Assembly (NCBI GenBank): GCA_021815405.1
Contig: JAKAGV010000012.1
Span: forward strand, 62,001-126,000
Direction of reading: 5' to 3'
Source of the DNA: Bacteroidota bacterium
GTDB taxonomy: Bacteria; Bacteroidota; Ignavibacteria; Ignavibacteriales; Ignavibacteriaceae
DNA length: 64,000 bases
Each line of letters begins with the position of its first letter. Within the stretch, counting starts at the first letter, position 1. Below are positions 62,572 to 64,000 of the stretch, piece by piece. The position numbers and the translations under genes were made by a program. The notes beneath the pieces were generated by a model. It had not been told where the DNA came from, searched no databases, and worked only from the letters and a program-made list of their open reading frames with translations.

Positions 62572-64000
62572 TTAGTGCAAAATTCCTGTGGTGGTTACAG
62601 ATAACGGGCTTACATTCGCCTGCCCATCAACCATTTCTACAGATCTGCTAGCACCGACACCAAAAATATCCTGACCCGCTATACTTACCGAAGCGTTAAC
62701 ACTCGAGTTTCCACCGGTAAAGTTCCAATTATTATCAAAGTTGATATTAATAGAACCCTTTAGCTCGCCGCTTGCAGATAAAAGCGATTTTTCTTCATCT
62801 CCCTCGCCAACTTTAATAATATCAATATCTTTGCTTACACCAACGTCAAGCCCCAGCTTATTGGAATAGCCCTGATTTTGCGCTGCAATTTGGTCGCTTG
62901 TATGTGAATAGAATACTTTGAAAGGACCACCACCAATGTAAAACTTATCCCCGTGGCAAGTGCTTTCTATACCGCCAACCATAAATAAAGGATAAGTCTG
63001 GTTATAGCAAGGACCCTGAAATTCTTTAATGTGTTTTGGCTTTTTTGAAAATGGGTCGGGTTCATTTACTCTGGCAATCTCAACAGGACAAGTTGGAACT
63101 TGCCGGGTACCCCAAGCACAGACTTCACCATTGTTTTGGGTGAACAAAAGATCAGCGTTCCATTCATAATATGTTTTAAGAATGGCTTTTCGGACATCCA
63201 CCTCTCTTACCACATTGAGGTATTGGTTCCATTTTATCTGATGAACCCGACTGATAAGTGGAGCCGTCGCATTGATATACCATTGAATTGTATTGTGGAT
63301 ATTATCGGAGTACTTGTTCCATACTCTTGCTACTGCATCTATATCTGAATTTTTGGACCCGTGCAGCCTTGGGATCCATTCACAATTAACTTTATTTTTA
63401 CACTTATCATCCAGTCCGCAGGCTGATAAGGCTTTGAAGTACCGGTTCATTAAATCCATATCATTCAAAGGAATGGACTTTCTTAGTTTCGTTATTTCCC
63501 TATCGTATTTTTTATAATACCAAGCCGTTCTTTTTTCAAATAATACCTGTACGAGGTGAAAGATGTCAATATATTTTTTGAAGGTGTTGGGATAAACTAA
63601 ATAGTTTTCGTCATCAACATAAGGAGCCTGAAAAAGAGGAGGCAGGGCTTTCAGTATGGTTATTAATTTCAGGGTATAGTCTGCTTCTCTCTTAGTATAC
63701 TCCCGCGTTTTATTTATCGCAAATACAACTGCCTGCTCTAAATCCTTAGCATCCCCTACAAAAGCTGGTTTATAACTGGGATACGTAACAGGTTCTACAT
63801 CGGCACCAGGCGGCGGGTCCTGCGGCACACCTTCATCAACAGGATTGTTATTATTAAAAGTCCGATCGCTGGTTGGATTGGTGTTGCCATTTTGATTGTT
63901 AATTACTTCCTTTTCCATAAAGATGCCTGCACAAGTAGCAACAAAATTTTCGGAAGGACCCTGTTTCTTAAAACCTCCTGAAGAACTTATGTTATTAATT
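62572..64000 (-). CDS. Large unrecognised protein, 5' end beyond the window
   Basis: The frame is open from the window edge (27 more codons before the first Met at 63918, with no stop), and that Met has no ribosome site, so the gene is treated as partial; at least 475 aa. No signal peptide in the visible part. A Pro/Gly-rich segment (EGVPQDPPPGADVEP), a long helical part with many Trp and Tyr (WYYKKYDREITKLRK), several Cys, then a beta-rich C-terminal third (FKVFYSHTSDQ, GELKGSININFDNNWNF). No family recognised. Probably co-transcribed with the next gene. Confidence 0.6.
   Translation of the reverse strand, partial: INNISSSGGFKKQGPSENFVATCAGIFMEKEVINNQNGNTNPTSDRTFNNNNPVDEGVPQDPPPGADVEPVTYPSYKPAFVGDAKDLEQAVVFAINKTREYTKREADYTLKLITILKALPPLFQAPYVDDENYLVYPNTFKKYIDIFHLVQVLFEKRTAWYYKKYDREITKLRKSIPLNDMDLMNRYFKALSACGLDDKCKNKVNCEWIPRLHGSKNSDIDAVARVWNKYSDNIHNTIQWYINATAPLISRVHQIKWNQYLNVVREVDVRKAILKTYYEWNADLLFTQNNGEVCAWGTRQVPTCPVEIARVNEPDPFSKKPKHIKEFQGPCYNQTYPLFMVGGIESTCHGDKFYIGGGPFKVFYSHTSDQIAAQNQGYSNKLGLDVGVSKDIDIIKVGEGDEEKSLLSASGELKGSININFDNNWNFTGGNSSVNASVSIAGQDIFGVGASRSVEMVDGQANVSPLSVTTTGILH

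Noticed and set aside
1-64000. tRNA, rRNA, prophage or insertion-sequence genes
   Set aside because: None could be supported: no cloverleaf-like or rRNA sequence, no transposase, integrase or phage structural genes among the proteins.

Overview
The window is a strongly AT-rich chromosomal segment from an Ignavibacteria-like member of the Bacteroidota/Chlorobi group. The main reason is that several secreted proteins end in the Ignavibacteria-type form of the type IX secretion (T9SS) sorting domain (core NYPNPFNPSTxIxYSIP, C-terminal KKxLLLK). Other support is a curli system with CsgG fused to an outer-membrane barrel, and ribosome sites of the AGGAGG type. No rRNA, tRNA, CRISPR array, prophage or intact insertion sequence is visible. 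Almost everything is on the minus strand.

Left region (about 0.5-8.5 kb, transcribed right to left): a curli locus in the order CheW-like gene, csgE, csgF, csgG, then three curlin-repeat proteins and a lipoprotein with a TolB-like propeller. csgD and csgC are not present. 8.7-13.2 kb is a regulatory block: an NtrC-like regulator with many degenerate key residues, a stand-alone receiver, and a NarL-type response regulator paired with a PAS/HisKA_3 kinase.

13.5-22.4 kb holds secreted proteins: a right-handed beta-helix protein with a C-terminal dockerin-like pair of loops, three small cohesin-like proteins (two with T9SS signals) and an SGNH-like T9SS protein. A glycosyltransferase and a GINT1-type propeller protein lie among them.

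17.7-56.4 kb is a large exopolysaccharide cluster: Wzx flippase, Wzy polymerase, Wzc co-polymerase/BY-kinase, Wza-type export protein, WbaP-like initiating transferase, many glycosyltransferases, two polysaccharide deacetylases, a CapA-like protein, and a dehydrogenase/aminotransferase/acetyltransferase set fitting a diacetamido-uronic acid. An unusual subset carries acyl or amide chemistry: a NadE-like ligase, two AMP-forming ligases, an acyl carrier protein, AsnB, a PaaK/CapK-like adenylate-forming enzyme, a FemAB-like transferase and a degenerate AsnB-like protein.

56.5-61.4 kb repeats the logic of the left side: a multi-PAS histidine kinase overlapping a canonical NtrC-type regulator, a hairpin terminator, a good sigma-54-like promoter and a second CheW-like gene that heads the polysaccharide cluster. 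So each of two matrix operons (curli and exopolysaccharide) is preceded by an NtrC-family gene and an orphan CheW-like gene; the two NtrC proteins align without gaps through the AAA+ core, but the curli-side one has lost the receiver chemistry and the GAFTGA loop. This paired arrangement is the most interesting feature of the window. 61.7-64 kb holds two unrecognised genes, the last open at the window edge.
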